Shown here in pieces: positions 1-15,300 of a stretch of 64,000 bases of DNA. The DNA lies in the NCBI RefSeq assembly GCF_030867145.1, contig NC_134443.1, positions 1,302,001 to 1,366,000 on the forward strand. The letters run 5' to 3'. This stretch comes from Opisthocomus hoazin (lineage: Eukaryota; Chordata; Aves; Opisthocomiformes; Opisthocomidae). Numbering within the stretch: position 1 is the stretch's first letter; each line of letters begins with the position of its first letter. The position numbers were made by a program, and so were the translations under genes. The notes under the pieces are model-generated. The model did not search any database. It was given only the letters and a program-made list of their open reading frames with translations, and was not told where the DNA came from.

Positions 1-385
1 CCATGTAGAGCGATGGTCTTAAGAGGCTTTGTTAGTGCTGATTGTTTTTACTAGAGCTGATCACTGGAAAATACCCACAGTATTCACACGTGTTTTCTAG
101 TGCCATGAACTCTCTCCTGGTGATCTGATTGTCTGAATGTATTGAAGGTGCTCTGGCCAGACACCTTGATTTTATTTATTTGTGGTTGCAGCAAGTTTTT
201 CTCCTTCTTGATGCTGACCCTTAGTAAATACCACTAGGTACAACGTTGTTGAGCAAGAGGAGGTAGAGAACTGTGCAAAACCAAGTACTACCCCCTGTCT
301 TGCTTCATACTGGGTATAACTTGGGTGGCCAGCCTAAAAAGAAACCCGGACTGCGTTAACATACTCTCATTTTTCTTCCCTCCAG

Positions 386-3300
386 CACATTCACAGCCGT
401 AGCACACTGGAGTGCGCGTACCGGACTCACTTAGTGGCTGGCATAGGGTTTTACCAGCACCTTCTCCTCTACATCCAGTCTCACTACCAGCTGGAGCTGC
501 AGTGCTGTATCGACTGGACGCACGTAACGGACCCGCTAATAGGTTAGTGCTCAGTCTCTTGGACTTGGGGACAAGGCCTGAATCCCGCACAGGTGGCTTC
601 CTCTTGTGCTAGGCCATCTTTCTTTCAGCCTTCAAGGGATTATCTTCCCCACCCCCCATTAGCCAGTTGTCTGCTTAGAACAGACTGTCTGTCCTGCTGT
701 CTTTTCCATGGCGTTGTTTTGTTGGGTTTTTTACTACTAAACTAGGCAAGAAAGAAGGGTTTCTAACAGGAAGAAAATGTTATTAGAAGATTCTTTAGTA
801 ACTATTCAGTGATGGTAGATTTTTATGGAAAACTGAAGAGCGCTTCTGGCTGTACAGAATGTTTTAAAAAGCTTAATTAGAGCAGAGAAACAGGCCATTG
901 AGGGAACAGATTCTTGAAATCAACAGGTTTTTGTCAGGACATCTTATTCACTAGATGCAAGATACTGTTCCTCCTCTTGGTGCCCCTTCTATCTGTGCTC
1001 TCTTCACATACTTCCTAGCTGTGCTGTGTGTAGCTTTGAAACTGCTGTTGAGTCTTGGACTGAGGACATGAGGAAGCTTCTGTAACACAGTAAGGTGTGT
1101 TAGCTGTCTCAGATAACCACCTCTGTGCATGCCCTTAGATGCAGGGTAATTTGAGGTATCTTACCTGTTAGAGGTGGAAGAAGAAGAGTGTTTACATTCT
1201 TGAAACAGCTCAGGGCTGCATATGCATTCACATCCTCGATTACCTTGTAATAGTTTGTTCATGTTGGCTTCTGGGCTGTGCTCAGTGGCCTCAAGGCATG
1301 TCCAGGTGAGAAATGGAACTTCTATGTTTTGTGCACTATTAGCAAGGGTTTAATTGACATTCGTCAAGCTGGCAGGGGGGGAGGATGGCAGAAACCACCA
1401 TAAGAAGAGTTAGTATGTAGAACATTTCAGTTGCTGGTATCCTATTCTTAGTTCTGGGAGATGGTTGTGTCACGATCAGCTTTGAAATGTCGGTTTAAAA
1501 GGCAGATGTCCCTGGCAACTGTTGCTTTGAGAAATGTATCTCAGTACTACAGAATTAATAAATTCTTGAAATGTGCGTTCCAGATGGGCTTGTATCCTGT
1601 GGTGCGTGATTACATTTGAAAGGCTCCCCTTATTGAGGTTTCTTAATGTGCTTAGGGTGTTTAATTAAAAGGATGCAGCAGATGAGTGTGTAACTGGATA
1701 ATAAAAATGTAACCTTGCATATCCAGAAAAGATAGATGTGTAAGAATCTCGTATGAACTACAGATTAGGGTGGACACAACTTGATGGTTATATAAATGGG
1801 AGCAGGAGGATCCAAAGCAAAAAAAAAAAAGGGCGGATAGGTCCAATAGCGTACACGGACGTAGATTTGAAAGCCAGGTATTTGTATAACACAGCTCGTA
1901 CAATGCCTGTTAGCAAGTGGGAACCGTTCCTCCCTGGTCACTTAAACCTCGAGGTTTCACTTCCACTCTTTTAAGCTAAGCCAACAGGGAAGCAGCTCAG
2001 ACTGCAGGCTGGACTGGTCTTAAAATTATCTTCCTTTGGGATTCCTGTTTTAGGGGGTTTTCTCCTCCAGAAGGTGGGAGTCCTTGACAACAGGAAGGCT
2101 GAAGGTAGCCTGACTCCGTGCCCCTGGTCTGCGCGGTGGCGGTCGGTGCTCACTGGAGAGGAAGCGTGAGCGCGGCAGCCTTTGCCTGCTGGTCTCGGGC
2201 TGAAGCAGGGCCCCGCTGGGTGGGGAGAAGGTGCCAGAGGGGAGGTGGGAAGCACCGTCTTGCCAGTGGCAGCTCCTCCCAGGAACTGAGTCATGTTTGA
2301 TGGCCGAAGTTAGTTCAGATCAGCTGGCTGCAGCCTTCCACTGTTGCTTTTGACACTTTCCACTGCCTGAACTGTGCTTTTTTTTTTTTTGTAAGTTCAG
2401 AGTACAAGAGAGTAGGCTATTTCGGTTGGAAGAGACCTACAACAAGCATATAGTCCAACTGCCTGACCAATTCAGGGCTAACCAAATGTTAAATGTTAAG
2501 CACATTGTCCAAATGCCTCTTAAACACTGAAGGGCTTGGGGCATCAACCCTCTCTCTAGGGCGCCTGTTCTAGCGTTTGGCCACCCTCGGTAAAGAAATG
2601 CATCCTGCTGTCCAGTCCAAACCTCCCCTGGTGCAGCTTTGAACCGTTCCCATGTGTCTTATCACTGGATCCCAGGGAGAAGAGCTCAGCACCTCCCTCT
2701 CCACATCCCCTCCTCAGGGAACTGCAGAGAGCACTGAGGTCACCCCTCAGCCTCCTTTTCTCCAAACCAGACAAACCCAAAGTCCTCAGCCACTCTTCGT
2801 GGGACGTGCCGCTCCTCGTAGGACGTGCCTTCCAAGCCCTTCAGCGGCGTTGTTGCCCTGCTCTGTGCGCGAAGGCAGTTTCGTCCAGAGGCAGTTCTTC
2901 CCAACTGACTGCAGATACCCCGTCTGCAACACAGATTCGCTGTCCTGATTTTTCCTCCTTTTACTTCTCTTCCTCCCTTTTTGCTTGGCCAGGCCTAAAT
3001 CTAGATCTCAGTCTTTAGACGATCAGTTTGTTTTTGTCTTCAGTGTCGGGCAGGGTATGTCCACGTTGTCCGCTACTGCCAGGTGCAGGTGTGCTCAGAC
3101 TTGGTTCTGCCTTCCAGGGATCTGCGCCGGTTCCTATCCAAAGGCCCCATGAGCCATGCTAACAAAATCAGCCTCTGAACAGGCCTTATTAGTGCGTGCT
3201 GGATGCGGTGTTAACACAATCACGTGGCTTGTGGACGGGAATTGGCCTTTTTCCTCTCATGTGAGTGCGAGCGGAGCCAGCTCTCTGTGGCATACCTTGT

Positions 3301-6300
3301 AGACGGAGTCTGAGCGACAGGCATTTCAGTGACTGTTAGCGATGCAGTGACACGCGCTACCCCTCAGCAGCAGGAGTTGAAGGGGGAGTGGGCGAGCATC
3401 GGTGTCTACCTGTATTTTCTACATTTGTTTTCTGCATCTTGACAACAAGCTGGTACCGGCGCTGGTCTCGAAGATGCCACAGACAGCAACCAACAGTGTG
3501 GTCTGACCATGCAGTGTTTGTCTTCACCCGGTGAAACGCTGGGCGTCTCAGGCAGAGGTGTAGGCTGCTCGTGTGTCTGTCCGGCAGCCTTTACCCAACG
3601 GCGTACGTGTCTTCATATTTCTCGTGTAGGCTGCAAGAAACCTGTGTCTGCATCGGAGAAGGAGATGGAGTGGGCACAGATGGCGTGTCACAGATGTCTG
3701 GTTTATCTGGGAGATCTAGGTAAGAACAGCGTCGTCTTTCAGGGCAGCCCTTAATGCGTTAAAAAGGTGGTGCCTGTACGGTGCTGAGTCCGCCGTTGTC
3801 TGTCACCAGCCACAGTTACTTGCAGACACTGGTTTTCCCCAGACACGTTTGTCAATGCCTGGTGTAATCTGAAATCCTCGTGGGTAACCAAACCACGACG
3901 AATTGCAGAAGCTTTGTTTTTGGGCGAGTGGGCGAGGCGTTTGCTGTTGATAAACAGCCACATCTGTGGCTGTGTGACGATAGGAGCCTTTGCTTTTATT
4001 TATGTTATTTGGACAGTGTGAAGGAAACTCAGAGGGGCTGACTTCTCAGTTCAGACCTGCTTTGAGGTTGCCTTACGGAGCTATTGTCATCAGCACAAGT
4101 GTGGCTGAAAATCAGATTTGTTAAGCAATCCTGTGAATCAATCCAGAGTAGTAGGCCACCGCAGAGCCCCAGGTTCTTTGTCATTGTGTCTGGCTGCGTG
4201 TCATCCCTTTTATAGAGACGTGTCTATCCCACAGTCACGACCTCCCGAAGTGTGTGGTAAGTGTGTCAGCTTCTTGCTTGATTGTGGGGGTGAAGGCAGC
4301 GAGAAAACATGTAACTGTGTGAAAAACAGCTACTTGAAATGTGGCGCGGGTAAATGTGCTTGACACGCAGCAGCCTTCAAGCTCTTGAAAGCTGTTTGGC
4401 ATTATCGTTGCGCGTGAATCAGCCCGAAAATGGCATTGCAAAGAAATGACTTACCTGACTGGTGGGAGAGAAATGTGCTCACGTCCTCACAATGCTTTCA
4501 CCAAAGGTTTTGGAAATGCCTACTGTTGCAAAAAAATTTAAAAAATAATAATAATTTTTTTAAAAAATTTAGTAAAGTTCGGTCTAGCCACAGCCGGCTG
4601 TTTTATTAGGTCAGCTGGCTCCCTTTGGATTTCACACTCTGCTGCAGTAGAATATAGTCTGTTTGAGGTACTGGCAAATGGAGCACAACTCGGAGTTATT
4701 TTAGGGATAAATGAATCAACACTTAACATGTGGAGCTGAAAAATGTCTTCCTTTTGCTTACATGCTGCCACAAGTGTGGAGGGATACCCTCTTTGCTTGG
4801 AGTGGCAGGGGTTGTGATGTGCAGAGTAGCGCAGTTAAAATAAAAGTGCTTCTGAGGGGCCTGGAAGACTCTCTACGTTTCTGTGTTTTGCCAAGAGCAG
4901 TTCTTTGATGGATCTGTTGACTTGGCCAGTATTTCTAGTTTTGTGGTATTTTTACTCTGTGGGGAAACTGTGCTTCTCTGCAGCAGGGAAGAGAAGACGC
5001 TGTGTTCTGGTTTCTGATGTGCAGTGTGTGGTTTTTCTTGCAGCTCGCTATCAGAATGAACTGGCAGGTGTGGACACGGAGCTGCTGGCTGAGCGGTTTT
5101 ACTATCAAGCCCTTTCTGTTGCACCGCAGATCGGTGAGTGATCTACCATGAATTTTTAGTTGTAAAAATCATGTTGCCGCAACATGAAAACAAGACTCGG
5201 TGATACTACACTACTCAGGTTCATATCCTGATGCTCAGAGAGGAGTGGTTTTATCCTCTAGTTAAAATGACTTCCTTCTCTGATAATCTCTCTTGCTGGC
5301 AAGCCAAAGAGAGAGTTGAAGCAGAGGTGCTCTTTGCCAATGACCTCAACTATCTCATCTGATAACCTCCGAGAAGCTCAGACTTCCGTGAGTGTGGTAC
5401 AGTTGTGCTTGTCTGGCTAAGGGAAGGTCCAACTGTCCGTTGCCAGAGCCAGAGCATTACTGGTCATCTCCCTCTTTTTACCCCTGCAAAAAAAAAAAAT
5501 CTCACCTGCTGTTTTCTCCTGCAGAAGTGACTGCTTTATGAGAACGCGTTCTGGCAAGGGTTGAGGGCCTGTCTTCTCTTAAAAAGTGTGCAGTTCCAGG
5601 AAGATGTTTTCTTTGTGCCGTCTTTGCGGAGTTCTCATGAAGTTGTTTGATAGGCTGATCCCAAATACTAAGAAGTGATGAAAATTTATGTACCACAGTG
5701 AGCTGGAACAGAACTCTTAAATGCTGATAAGATGATGTCTATGTCAAGAGGAATACAGGGTCAAGGCCATGGAATTATTAATACAGAGGAGGAAGCGGCT
5801 TTCTTTGCTCTGCTTTGTTATTTAGATAACTGGCAGGAGGGTGAGGAGGGTCTAAAAGCACTATAAACCAGGAAAAAAACCTGGCTGGCGAAAGGATCCA
5901 TTAGTCCAGACCTTTGTACCGCAGCTTTACTACTGTTTGTGTCTCCTGGCTTCCCCTGTGTGTGGAAACAGAATGAGAGGGAAAGGACCTGCTTTCTCGC
6001 AGAGCCATTGTAGAATTGTAAGTTAATTCCATTGCCCCTCTCTTTCATGACAGGCATGCCCTTTAACCAGCTGGGGACACTGGCAGGGAGCAAATACTAC
6101 AATGTGGAAGCTACCTATTGCTACTTACGCTGGTGAGTGTCTGTGAGGTCCTTGGCTTCCTGGACAGAGTATCAGTGCACTGTGGTTGCTGGTGCCAGAT
6201 TCTTTTCTCCTTTACTTTGGGCTCGTGACTGTTTTGAGCGGATGAGTTTCAGGGGAGGGGGAAGAGATGGGTTTATTTCACCCTGGAGCACGACTGGTAC

Positions 6301-9300
6301 TAAGGAAGAGCCTTGGTCAAACCAAACCATCGTGCTGGTCACCGAAATACATGTGCAGGGCTGCACTTGGAGAGCAGGGTTTCATCTGAAACCCTCTGCC
6401 TGTGCTAGAGAGCCAGGTTTGAAGGGAAGTGGAGGTGCTGAGTGAGGCACCCCGTGTAGTGAGGTGGGTGGAATTCAGTTGTCTGAACATGGCCTTAAGG
6501 CACAGATTCAAAAAGGTGTGTACACACCGCAGATGGAGCTGCGCTGCAGCTTGGAGTGGGGTTTGCAGACACCAGTGGGAGTTAAGTAGCCCAGCGTGTT
6601 CAAACAAAAGCACTAGGTACCTGTCTGCATGCTTAGATGCCCGAATAATGTTCTAGTGAATGAGGGCCGTAAAATGCAAGCAGCCTGGTGGCAGGGGAGC
6701 TTTTAATGTGTTCTGTTTTGGTATCTCAGTATCCAGTCTGAAGTGTCCTTTGAAGGGGCCTATGGGAACCTGAAGCGGCTGTATGACAAAGCAGCCAAAA
6801 TGTATCACCAGCTGAAGAAATGTGAAACCAGGAAGTTGTCTCCAAGCAAGAAACGGTAAGAGGGAAAAGAAAAGGAGAGGGGTGAAGGCTGAAGGCTTGC
6901 AATGGCACCAGTGCCATCCTCTGGGTTGAGAGTAGTGTCTTTCTGGGAAGTGGAAACCAGTAAATGGCCCATTTGAGGCAGTGACTGTTCGCAGAATTTT
7001 GAGAGCCCCAGTCTAGATCCCATTCCTGATCTCTCGGGTCATAATTTCAGGAGAAAAGCTAAATGCTGGCTGGGTGTAGAGTTTGAGGTGAGGGATTTTC
7101 TCACTCTCCCCTGGAGCTGGTGAGGTTCATGAGAGTTGAGTCATATTGGTGAAAGTTGGAAGTGTGTAAGCTGTCTTTTTTCTGCAGTTTCATTGGAATG
7201 TGGTTTTCAGTTGAGACCTGGTTTAGCTGTTAATAGAGCTCTGTTAGTCTAGTCCATCTCTGTGACGGGGCACCTGCTTTACAGTGTTTCCTTCTCAATC
7301 TTTTTAGAGGCAAAGACATTAAGAGGTTGCTGGTGAGCTTTATGTACCTGCAGAGTCTGTTGCAGCCGAAGAGCAGGTAAGGTTACGACAGATTGTATCT
7401 TCTATTGATAACTCACAGTAGCAGGCATTCAGAATTGGAAGAGACTGTTCCTGGTAGGATAACCGTGCCTGTACTGAGGCTTTCTGCCAAAAGGCCCAAG
7501 ACTTTAGTCTTCTAACCTTGCAGGGAGAGTGAAGAAGATTGGTATTTCAGCCTCCCTAGGAAGACAGAGGGTTAAAAACACTGCGACTCTGGCTACATCA
7601 AGCTAGTAGCTGAGTGAACGTTGAACCCCTGAGCCTCGCAGCTCATCTCTGTGCTGTGCTATGCCTTTGGCGTTTTCTGACTTTGTTCAGTCATCAAATG
7701 CTTTTTCCTGGCAAGCACTGGCTTTAGGCTGATGGGACAGCAAAGAGTCACTGTCTGTACGCGTGCAGGGCTGTTCACTGCATTTGGAAATCTGTAACCA
7801 AATACCTTGTTCAGAAAAATAGCATAACCTGTTCATGTTAGAATAAATGGAAAGCTTTGTAGAGCTGTGATTTTTTTTGTTTTGTTTTTTTGGTTTTTTG
7901 TTACTTTCTTGGATTTTCACTGTCTGCTGGGAGGTTTTCAGGTGATTGTAAATTAACCTCCTGCTGCTTGAAATAGAGCAGATGTTTTAACGAGCTTAGA
8001 CACAGGCTATGTGAAACTCGTTATCAAACAGTTTAGGTTGGAAGGGTCCTGCTGTGAGTCCAGTCCTCCCCCAGAGTAGGGTCTGTTGTGAAGGTCGATT
8101 CAGATGTGAAGTTGGATGAGGTTACTCAGAGCCTCACCCAGCTGAGTTTTGAATGGATCTAAGGACAGAGATTCCGCACCCTTCTTGTCCCTTTTCCAGT
8201 GTTTGACCACCTTCACTGTGGAATTTTTTTTTTCCTTGCATCTAGTCTCATTTTCCTTTTCTGCAGCTTGTACCTATTGCTTCCCGTCCCTTGTGCTGCA
8301 CGCTGTTGAGAAGAGTCTTACTCAGTCCTCTGTAACCACCTATTAGGTGTCTGAGAACAGCAGCTTATCCCCACCCCAAGCCCTTTCAAGCTGAACAAAC
8401 TCCGTTCTCTTTGCCCCTTCTCATACATCATGTTCTGTGTTCCCCTTGACAGTCCTCTGCTGGACTGAGTCCAGTTTGTCAGTGTCTTTTTGGTTGGTAG
8501 GTTTTTTGTACTGGGGACCCCAAGACTGGATGCAGTACTCCAGATACCATCTTGTGAGTGCCAGACAGAGAGGGTTAATAATAATTTTCCTCAGCCTGCT
8601 GGCTGTGCCCTTGCTAGTGCAGCCCAGTATGGGATTAGCTTTAGAGTATTGACTTATACCAGAGTGGAACCTCAAGGCTCATTTAATATCCGCTTAACAC
8701 ATATTTAGCGCATAAGAAAATTGGAAATTAATTAAATTTCCCAAGCATGTTGCCCCCTGAAAAGGATTTGCTAGATGTTTTGCAGACGAGTTTATTTTGT
8801 AACTAGGAGACTCCCATAGCCCATCGTACTGAATCCAGTGGGTGCTTCCTTTGAAGTAGCTAATAGCTATAGAGGATTTTGGAATATTCTTACGGGGCTG
8901 CAAGTTAGAGCCGTGGGAGGAGGAAAAGTGAAGTCCCTAGTTGGAGCACTACGATGTCATCCTTTAACTGAGCGGTGGATCCAAACCTTTTGCTACTTTT
9001 AGCATTGAAGTGTCCAGTGTATCTTAAAGGCTACTGCTTGAGCTCCCGGGGAGAAAGCCATACGTGTTTTCGTGACCCTTCTCTTTGCAGGGAGGTGCTC
9101 TAGCTACCATTTGTCTGGAGTTTAGAACCTTTGGAGAGGAAAACATAATCTGATTCATCTCACTTGCTTGCCATAGCTGTTGCTGCCTGCAGTGTATTCC
9201 CTGGTGCTTCATCCTGTCTGGTGCTAAAGGATAGCCTGGCTGCCAGTTTTGGTTCAGTTTCCATGCAGATACTGCCAGGAGCTTGAGTCTTGAATAATAA

Positions 9301-12300
9301 TTCTAGTTTATTTTTTCGTCTTGTTCAGCGCTCTGGATTCTGAGCTGACATCTCTCTGCCAGTCTGTGCTGGAGGATTTCAACCTGTGCTTGTTCTACCT
9401 GCCCTCTCCTCCTAATTTGAGCTCAAGTAGTGAAGACGAAGAAGAGTACGAGAGTGGCTACTCCTTCCTTCCAGATCTCCTGATCTTTCGCATGGTGATC
9501 ATCTGCCTGATGAGTGTTCACAGCCTCAAGAGGGCAGGTAACCAGTGCTTTATTCAGCCCTTCAGAAGTTTAGTGATTAACGTTCAGCAGTCCGGTTAGG
9601 CTGAAGGTGTTGTCTTAATTGGCATTCGTGTTTTTAGTGGTCAGTCTCTCCTCCACCTCATTACGCTGTCTCATTGCAGGTTCAAAGCAGTACAGTGCAG
9701 CCATCGCGTTCACGCTGGCCCTCTTCTCTCACCTGATAAATCACGTCAACATTCGCCTGCAGGCAGAGCTGGAAGAAGGGGAGAATCCAGTCCCAGCCTT
9801 TCAGAGCGATGGCACGGGTAAGAGGACAGAGCTGGGTCTCGCCGGTTGCCTCCCTCTAGGGCTGGCTTTTACTTTTCTTTCCTAAATCTCCTGGCTGTGG
9901 GGTTTGTAGTGTAGTGCCTGAGTGATGCTGGAGACATCTTGATCTTTGACTGCTGGGCTGAAGTCCCCAAAGGTGGGTAATTCGCCGAGACAGTCTCTGC
10001 TTAGACGCTCTCTGTGAGTATCAGAATCATCACAGGATGAAATTGTTGCTTTCCTTGTTGTAAAGAGTTAGCTTTCTGTATCTCTTGGCAGCTCGTTCAT
10101 CGTCTGTTTACCCCAATCTGTGCTACTGATTTTCTGTCTCTGCTTTTATTTACTGGACTCTTTTTCTCCTCCACTGAGGAGATGATCTCTGGTGAAAGAC
10201 CCAGGCAGAACAGTGTTTAAGGGAGGTGGGCCCTGCTCAGCACACCTTGTCTCTGCTCAGACAAAAACAGTTCTTTAGTTTCTGAGGGATCCTGTTCAGC
10301 AGAGAATAAAATTGCTACATCTTTCCCCTGCAAAGAGTCAATTTGTAATATTTCACAGAACGCACCATTAGAGTTTTCCTGGTCAAAAGCAGCGATGAAT
10401 GCCCCCTCCCCTGCCTGGCTTTTGAAGCTGGCTGGGTGACACAGAACTGCTGGGAAGGCTGGGAGCTAGCTGAAGGAAGGGATTAGGTCAACTCTGTCTG
10501 GTTACAGGGTGGAGTCGGTGGTTTAGTCAAGCTGACTGGCACATGCCTTTGCCCTGCCTGGTGCTCACTTGGCTCTCAGACTGTAGAAGGCTGGGGAAAA
10601 GATTTAAAATTCGACTGTGTATTTTATGCTGGTCTGGCAGCGTTTGGCACTGAGGCTGCCTGATAACGGAGCAGCACAGCTTGGGCAGTAGGAATCCAGG
10701 CTGCCCCAGTCTTTCTGGTTGCCTTTTAGAAAGTGAGTCATTCTTCTAGGGTTGCCATGGCTTGGTCTCTGGCTAAAGACACTAAAAGAAGTGATGGCTG
10801 AAATCGGCACTGCTGGTTCCCCAGGCTCAGGGCTGGCAAGCAGCTTGTGTGACACATCGAGACTTTCTTAACTTGTGGTCTCATTTTAAATGCCTGCAGA
10901 TGACCAGGAGCCACGCGAGCCGTTGAACTCGATTGAGAAGGAAGCTGAAGCTGACTTGGCCAATCATCAGCCCAGCGAGGAACAACGGAAGAATGACTGC
11001 AAGAAAAGCAAGAAATACTCCCGCCTCTCCTGTTTGCGTCGCCGCCGCCACCCCCAGAAGGTGGATGAGAGTGACCTGAGCGAGGGCTTTGACTCTGACT
11101 CCAGCCAGGGCTCCATAAAGGGCAGTGATGGCTCAGAAAGTGGCTCAGAGAAGAGTGACGAGGAAGCAGAAGCAGCTTTTGATGTAGAGACAGACTCTGA
11201 CATGAACAGCCAAGAATCTCGGTCCGACTTGGAGGACATGGAGGATGAGCCTGGTGAGGAGGGAAATGGCCGAGGCAAAAGTGGGCCCAAAGAGGTCTTA
11301 AAAAACTGTGTGGATGGCAGTGGGCTGGGGGACTCCAAGAGCCCAGGCATCTCTAAGATGGAGGCTCCGGATCCAGCAGTCAATGGGCCAGCTTCCCTGA
11401 GCACTAATGACGCAAGCATAGCGAGTAATCTCCAGGCCATGTCCACCCAGCTGTTTCAGACCAAACGCTGCTTTCGGTTGGCTCCCACTTTCAGCAACAT
11501 CCTTCTGAAACCGAACAGCGAACCACCCGTCTTGAAGGATGGGATAGAAAGCAAGCCGTGTGTCAACGGAGATCTGGAGAAGCCCAGCTTGGCAGAGCAA
11601 GGTAAGGATCAGCAACCTCGTTCAAAATATTTGTTGTTGTGGTTCTGCCTAGAAAACTGCAAGCTGTAGCAGTCTGTTTGCTACACAGTGCAAGTTCTCC
11701 TTCGTCCGGGTTTGCAGGAGAAGGTTGCCCAAGTACTGGGCGGGTCTTGGGTTGGGTGTTTCCTGAAGGAGGAGCTTTACTCTTTACTGCCTGACATCCA
11801 GGAATACGTGCACTAAGCAAAGGAGACGCCTGCAGCCAGCCAGGGTTATCCGTTGTTCTGCTCAGCAGGCTAGATGCTGAGCAGCTCTGATAATACAGAG
11901 GATAATTCCAGCAGATATTAAAAACTTGGATTATCTTCCTATTTCCCACGTGAAATGTTTCTAATCAGACACTGGCTAGCGCTTCTGGTGTTGGACAGTG
12001 CAGATGGGGTCCAGGAAGTTCTCCACGAAATGTCAGACGATCAGGTCTGCAGAGCTCTCACAGGAGCTCGTCTGTGAGATGTGGCCTAGGCGCGTGCGAG
12101 AGGAGTTGAGGGCCTCTTGCTGTCACCCTCTGGACGCTGTCTTGCCGAGTGCTCAGGGCTGAACCAAACTGCAGATGCACAGCAGGTGGAGCTGCAATGT
12201 CTCTATTACCATGCAACTTACACAACTGGGTAACGTTCTGGGGTAAAAAAAACAACCAACAACAAAACAAGAAAACAAAAAATAATCAACAAAACACCAG

Positions 12301-15300
12301 CTTGAAAGGGAGATCCGATGCACTACAGGGAGTTGTTTGTATTTCAGATAAAACCACGTGGGCCTGTTCGGTCTTGTTTGTCATTCCTCCCGGCTTCCTC
12401 GGAGCAAGGAAACATTTTTGCATCGTGCTGCCAAATTCAGCGAGCCTGCAGCACTGGCGAGATTCAGGCTGTGTCTGGGCCGGGAGCTGAAGGGGGGGGT
12501 ATTAGATCATGTTAATGTTTACTGGCTCCCGGCGTTGCTTCATAGCCACTTAAAAGGAATAGGAGTAAAGGAAGAAAACAAACAATTATTGGTCTGTTTA
12601 ACATTTTCCTTCGATGGGTTACACAGATGTTGCGGCTCCAGGAATGTATTTGAATAGTGTGGCCACGATACCTTTATAGATACAGAAAATGAGAGGTTGA
12701 ATGAGCCAGGTTGAATGAATTACCTGTGTGTTTTTTAGCTTTGAGCGCTCAGCTGTGCTCTTTCAAAACTCGAGCTGTTTAATGGTCTTTACCACTCTAT
12801 CAGGGATGGTTTCTGAATAAATTACTTCCTCCCTTTTGATATTGAGGGTTTATTGAATGATAATTGCTGTGCCAATAGGCAGAGATGATGGTGCAATTAA
12901 AATAAGGGATTGTAGCAAAATGTGTCGTTAATTCCCAGCTTGCTGCTACCTTGACCTCAGGTCACTCGTGTAGCTGGCATGCAGTTTCATTGGCAGCGGC
13001 TTTGAGAACCTCAGGTCTGTAGAATTACAAGATTGCAAAGCATATTTGATATTTAAAATCACCTGGGCCCTGGCTGATAAAATAGCCCTACCACTTTCTT
13101 CTCTTGCGTAGCCCGAAGATGGGTACACGTTGACCTAAACAGCGATTGCTGGCTCTGTTCTCTGCAATAAATTATATGGTCCTTGTGCTGGCACGTGCTG
13201 CTTCCCCCTGCTCTGTTAGCGAGCGTCTCGGAGGCTGCTGCAGGGGCTAAGGCATTTGTTATAATTTCACAGAGAGATTCTAGCAATCTTCTCACAACGA
13301 AGAAGAAAATGCAACAGTGCTATGCTCTTATCAACGGCACAGGGGACAAGGAACTGATTTGGTGAGGTTATGTGGAGGCACCGAGAGGTTCAGCTCAACT
13401 CTTTACCAACCCAGCGCTGTTCTCATACCAGTGGGGCTTGGCTTCTCAAGGGATTTAATGCCTGCCATCCTGCTTTTCCCTTCACTTTCCAGATGACGTC
13501 TCTGACTCCGAGGAGAGTGTTTCAAGTAACAAATCCTGCAGGAATGAGCGATCCCTTCAGGAGAAGCTAGAGATTGTGACCAACGAAGGGCTGCTTCTCA
13601 CTGTCAAGGTGTTCCTGGACTGGCTGAGGACGAACACGGACCTCATCATCATGTGTGCTCAGGTGGGAACTGTGCTTGGTGTTCGGTCCAAGGCTGCATC
13701 TGTTCGGTTCCCCTGGGCTGGGATGCTAAGGACAGATTGAAGCTACTGCCCCTGTCCTGGGCAGAAGGTGGTGTTAAATACTCCAGCAGCTGAGTTAAGA
13801 TAATCTTGACCTAAGAAGTGTAGTGAAGTTGACTCTTCATAAAGCATTCTGAGGTCTGTGAAAGCTGCTGGAAAGCCCAAGCGGTCTGATTATCGCATAC
13901 ATCTGTCTTGAAATATTCTGTGGCCTTTTGTGTTTTGTTCCTGCAGAGCTCTCAGAGCCTGTGGAACAGGCTGTCTGTGCTCCTGAACCTTCTGCCTTCT
14001 GCTGCGGACCTGCAGGAATCAGGTACTGGAGGAGGAAGCGGCAATGCAATGTTTCAGCAAGCGTAGTCGGCGGTGATTTCCATGGTGTGTGATAGATCCC
14101 GGGGGAGAGATCTGCCAGTAGCAGTTTGCTGATAAGCACGATGGGGAACGACATCGTGCATGTGTTGTTTTTATGTTTAAACACCATTCTGGTTAAATAC
14201 TGTGCTGTAGACTTTAGTTCTATGAATGCATTATATGTGGCTGATGGTGTACTGAAACACTCAAACCGGTGTGCCTGAAGTCCTTGTGTGGCCAACGTGA
14301 TTGGAATTAGCTGTCAAGACCATAAGTAAGTATGATTTTTTTGTCATGGCAGTCGTGGAAGCTAGTTTAGAAGCTCCAAAAGCTCGTGATGCGCACCGTA
14401 CCTCAGCCTAAAGATCCCCATGGTTCATGAGAAGCATCTTTTAAACAGGCATGCTTGTCTCTTGGAACAAATGGGAAAGCCAGCCCTCCAAACTACAGTT
14501 TCTCCGAAGTGATGCGCCTCAGCAGGGTGCTTGGCACAGTTGCTCTTTATATTGCGAGTGGCCTTGTTGTTCCTCCTTCCACACATGCTCATGGTACACA
14601 TGTGACTTAAACCTCTGCCCTTGACCATTACAGATTGTGTGCCTTAAAGCAGCTTTCCCCTTTGTCCCCACATCAGTTGCTGAAGTCACTGTATATTGCT
14701 GTGCTTCCCCTCCGTCCTCTCCAGGGCTGGCCCTGTGTAATGAAGTCAAGGACATTCTGAGTGGCGCTGAGCTCCCAGACCTGAAAGCCAACTTGCTGCT
14801 CCCAGAAGATGTGGCCCTGCGAAATCTTCCCCCTCTGAAAAATGCACACAAGAGGTTTAACTTTGAGCAGGACCGGCCCGTTTTCTCAGCAGCTGAGGAG
14901 GTGAGTCGGGGTAAATCCTGATCTGGGCACAAGCTGCGTTTCCCTTGCTGGAGGTGCAGCCTGTCTTAGCTGTGCAGGTGAAGATCTAGCTCTTTCTTGC
15001 CAAGAAAGACCCCAGACTGATTCAAACTTTTGAATCTGAGATGGGTTCATGTTTTTGGTGGTTGCTGCAGTCGTCTGTCTGTCCAAAAAATCAGTGTTCA
15101 GATAATTATCTTGCCATCTCTTCCCCGTCAGAGTCATTATGAAAGGAAGCAGAGTCACATGTTGACAGCTTTGCTGCTTGAAGTCTCCTGAGCTCCCTGT
15201 CTGGGCAAAGAGTTGTTATCTCTGCCCTGCCTTGAAGGAAGGGAATTTGGTTGGAGCTGCAGGATACCTCATGTGATCCTTCTCTAGTGAATGCAAAAGT

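Noticed and set aside
7425-7480. AGAATTGGAAGAGACTG considered as a CR1 3' end
   Set aside because: Only a short resemblance without the rest of the element.
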